The notes beneath the pieces are model-generated. The model had not been told where the DNA came from, made no database searches, and saw only the letters and a list, made by a program, of their open reading frames with translations. The position numbers were made by a program, and so were the translations under genes. A DNA stretch of 64,000 nucleotides from positions 442,847-506,846 of the forward strand of contig CAVZSO010000002.1 of the NCBI GenBank assembly GCA_963777975.1. The letters run 5' to 3'. Below are positions 61,929 through 64,000 of this stretch, piece by piece (within the stretch, counting starts at the first letter, position 1; every line of letters starts with the position of its first letter). The DNA is from CSP1-4 sp963777975. GTDB taxonomy: Bacteria > Chloroflexota > Limnocylindria > Limnocylindrales > CSP1-4.

Positions 61929-62401
61929 TCATCGCCCCATCGGCAGGGGGAGCTGGGCGGCCGTGCGGCGCTGCCCGTCGAACCGCGCTTCGAGCACCGC
62001 CCCGACCTGCTCGGCCGTGGGCAGGACGACTCCGTTGCGCGAGCGGGTGGCGGCCACCTGGGCCAGCTCCCGGGCGGCGGCCGAGGCCACGTCCCCGGTG
62101 CTGACCACCGCGCTGCCCCGGGTCTTCAGCTCCGCCTCGACGCCGGCGGCGACGCGCTTGAGGGCGTTACCCGGCAGCTCCGCGCCGGCGGCAACGAGCG
62201 GCGGCCTGAATCCAGGAGCGGGTGAAGTCGATGCGCGCCCCCTGCCCGTCCTCGACGATCAGGCCGGGGGAGCGGGCGGTCTCGTAGGTGGTGAAGCGGG
62301 AGCGGCAGCGGCCGCACTCGCGCCGCCGGCGCACCGTCTCCTCGGACTTCGCGTGTCTCGATGACGCTGGTCTTGGGGTGCTCGCAGTAAGGGCAGCGCA
62401 T
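61929..62401 (-). CDS. nrdR: NrdR-type ribonucleotide reductase repressor (frame broken)
   Basis: About 157 residues over several frames. The zinc ribbon starts MRCPYCEHPKTSVIETRE; after a break near 62345 the second knuckle reads VRRRRECGRCRSRFTTYETA. The ATP-cone part (LIVEDGQGARIDFTRSWIQA and VVSTGDVASAAARELAQVAA) is divergent. The C-terminus is RRTAAQLPLPMGR and TGA at 61929. NrdR senses ATP/dATP and represses nrd genes; nrdJ is 3.5 kb away. It converges on the P-loop fusion gene with 44 bases between. Confidence 0.75.
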
Positions 62402-62423
62402 CCTTCCCGCCCTCACTCTAACG

Positions 62424-63404
62424 CTACAGGCGGGTCTTGACCAGGTTCAGGAACTCACCCCGGATCGCGCCGCCGGCGGCAACCGTGGTCAGGTAGATCA
62501 GGGGGTCGTAGTCGTCCAGGCCGGACGTGGACGTGTACTCGGCCGTCGTGCGCCCCCGAGCGTGCAGCCACTCCAGGGCGTGGTCGTAGAGGGTGGAGCC
62601 GAGCTGGCGCCCGCCGTACTCGCGCGCGACCAGGACGCACCACTGGAAGGTGTCCTCGCCCTCGGCCGCGTCGCGGGCGTCGCAGAGTCCGACCAGGTTG
62701 CCGTCCCGGTAGGCCAGGAAGTAGGTCTGCGGGCCGTCCTGCCCGGCGCGGCGACGTCCTCGATCACCTGGCGGCGGATCCCGGCCGAGGCGCGGTTGAA
62801 CTGGTCCTCCAGGTCCTCCGGCTGCAGCTCAACCCGCAGCCACTTCTGGTCCTCGCGCGGCTCCTTCCACCAGCGGAAGTAGGGCTGGTAGGAGTTGAGG
62901 ATGAAGCGGGCGACCGTCTCCGGGTCGGGGTGGTGTTCCTGGCGCACCTCGAAGTCCGGGCTCCGCTCGATCGGCTTGCGGGCGTCCAGGTCCCAGCCGA
63001 GGACGACCGTCGGCCGCCAGGACCAGTAGCCCTGGCGGTAGAAGTACGAGGCCCAGCCCTTGCCGTCGACGACGACGGCGTCCACTTTCTCGGCGCCCGG
63101 GCCTTCAGCCGCGCCTCGGCGGCCTCGATCAGGCGCTCCGGCAGGCCGGTTTCGCGCTGGTCGTCGTCGACGATCAGGTCCGCGATCAGGCCGTGGGGGC
63201 GCGACGGGCGCTCGCGCATGGCCAGGCGCACGGCGCCGAGCACCGGCTCGTCCCGGCGCCGGCGGGCCGGCCGCCGCGAGCGCCGGGCGACGAGCACCTC
63301 GCTCGGGCCGTACCACAGCTGATTCAGCTCCGACCGCACGGCGCCGAGGCGCGCCGGGGCAATTGCAGGGCGACGATCTGCACTTCGGGCTCGACGGCGG
63401 TCAT
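62424..63404 (-). CDS. Double GNAT-domain acetyltransferase (frame broken)
   Basis: About 326 residues across frames. ATG 63404 (MTAVEPEVQIVALQLPRR) shifts near 63330 to SELNQLWYGPSEVLVARRSR, then GLIADLIVDDDQRETGLPER and LIEAAEARLKA, the acetyl-CoA-binding region of the first GNAT domain. A second domain has FEVRQEHHPDPETVARFILN, TYFLAYRDGNLVGLCDARD and EYGGRQLGSTLYDHALEWLH. Breaks lie near 63330, 63100 and 62755. The acceptor is unknown. Confidence 0.7.
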
Positions 63405-63430
63405 TCGGTCCTCCCAGCGGATTGGCGCGC

Positions 63431-63706
63431 TCAGTCGCGGTAGCGCTCGATCCGGGAGAGCTGGTGCCGCAGCCAGACGTCGCGCGAGATGGTGGGCTGG
63501 GTGTACGCGGTGACGGTGCAGAACCCGTTGTCCACCAGCATCTGGAACAGGCTGTGGTACTCCCGTTCGAGGTAGTCCATCGTCAGCATGGCCGGAGCCA
63601 TCTTGGCCAGCCGGGTCTGGAGCAGAGTGATGGACTTCTCCAAAATCTCCTCCGGCTGGTACACCTGGCCGTACGCGAACGACGGGTCGTTCATCACTCT
63701 GCGCAT
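63431..63706 (-). CDS. Small hypothetical protein
   Basis: About 91 residues, not recognised. MRRVMNDPSFAYGQVYQPEE, ILEKSITLLQTRLAKMAPAM and LTMDYLEREYHSLFQMLVDN form a helical, charged protein; the end is TVTAYTQPTISRDVWLRHQL. The start at 63706 or the ATG at 63694 fits; a longer in-frame extension is arginine/proline-rich and looks non-coding. It lies 26 bases upstream of the GNAT gene. Confidence 0.5.
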   Translation of the reverse strand: MRRVMNDPSFAYGQVYQPEEILEKSITLLQTRLAKMAPAMLTMDYLEREYHSLFQMLVDNGFCTVTAYTQPTISRDVWLRHQLSRIERYRD

Positions 63707-64000
63707 GCGTTCGGGCACCTGGCAGCCTTTCGCGGGCGAGATGTCGCCTCTGGCGGGCGAAGCTGGGCCTGGGCGCGGTCCTCGCCCCCGGCCGGGCCGG
63801 CCGAACGCCGTGCCCGCTGCCCGACGGCGGAGGGGCCGACGCAGGGCGAACGGGGCGTGCGCCCCGCCGGCAGTGCTCCGTTCAGTACGCGGAGATGGTG
63901 GTAGGCCAGCCGGCAGCCGGGGCCGGGCCGGGTCAGCACCGCCGGGGCTCGTTGACCGGGTACGGGGGGCGCCCGCCGCCAAGGACGGCGAGGATGTTCT
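63707..64000. other. Right edge, nothing recognised
   Basis: About 290 very GC-rich bases. Several reading frames stay open, but none gives a recognisable protein or a convincing start with a ribosome site. It probably holds the promoter of the small gene at 63431 and part of a gene cut by the window edge. Confidence 0.35.

Overview
This window is very GC-rich bacterial DNA that looks like Chloroflexota-type sequence. That placement is an inference from gene content: ClpB and Hsp20 with HspR-like sites, a B12-dependent ribonucleotide reductase, and many sugar-oxidoreductase and TIM-barrel sugar-isomerase families. No rRNA, tRNA, phage, insertion sequence or CRISPR array was recognised. Single-base frame breaks run through both halves, mostly in G/C homopolymers, in housekeeping genes such as alaS, clpB and nrdJ. 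They look like read errors, so many genes are annotated across frames and their ends are reconstructed.

At about 18,660 two unrelated genes, each cut off internally, meet head to head with no spacer. Base and codon use also change there. The two parts are best treated as separate genome pieces joined by misassembly, or as a recombination point.

Left part (1-18,660): an inositol-type catabolic locus. A plus-strand operon holds a DegT aminotransferase and four Gfo/Idh/MocA dehydrogenases behind a LacI-type operator. Minus-strand genes encode an IolE/MocC-like protein, IolB, a second sugar isomerase and a transaldolase. The aminotransferase suggests amino-inositol (rhizopine-like) use. Next come a secreted intradiol-dioxygenase-like lipoprotein, an S41-protease-like lipoprotein, a MarR regulator facing a DHA2 drug exporter, an SRPBCC protein, a methyltransferase, an aromatic-amino-acid-type decarboxylase and the cut-off start of a haloperoxidase-like gene.

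Right part (18,661-64,000): an FtsA/PilM-like gene coupled to alaS; clpB with a clean promoter and a HAIR-like site; two GT4 glycosyltransferases; and a minus-strand leucine/branched-chain catabolic operon (acyl-CoA dehydrogenase, carboxylase beta, enoyl-CoA hydratase, biotin carboxylase alpha, HMG-CoA lyase, 2-oxoacid dehydrogenase E1 alpha and beta). A second sugar locus follows (PHP hydrolase, two Gfo, DUF6807, isomerase), then a fabF-accB-fabH fatty-acid cluster with a divergent MarR gene. The rest is a mixed stretch with Ldh, DUF1232, VOC, SDR, ClpS, AraC, methyltransferase, Hsp20 and cupredoxin genes. It ends with a nucleotide-metabolism neighbourhood: nrdJ with a promoter palindrome, nrdR, a P-loop/deoxyribosyltransferase-like fusion, SOD, an aminotransferase and a double GNAT protein.
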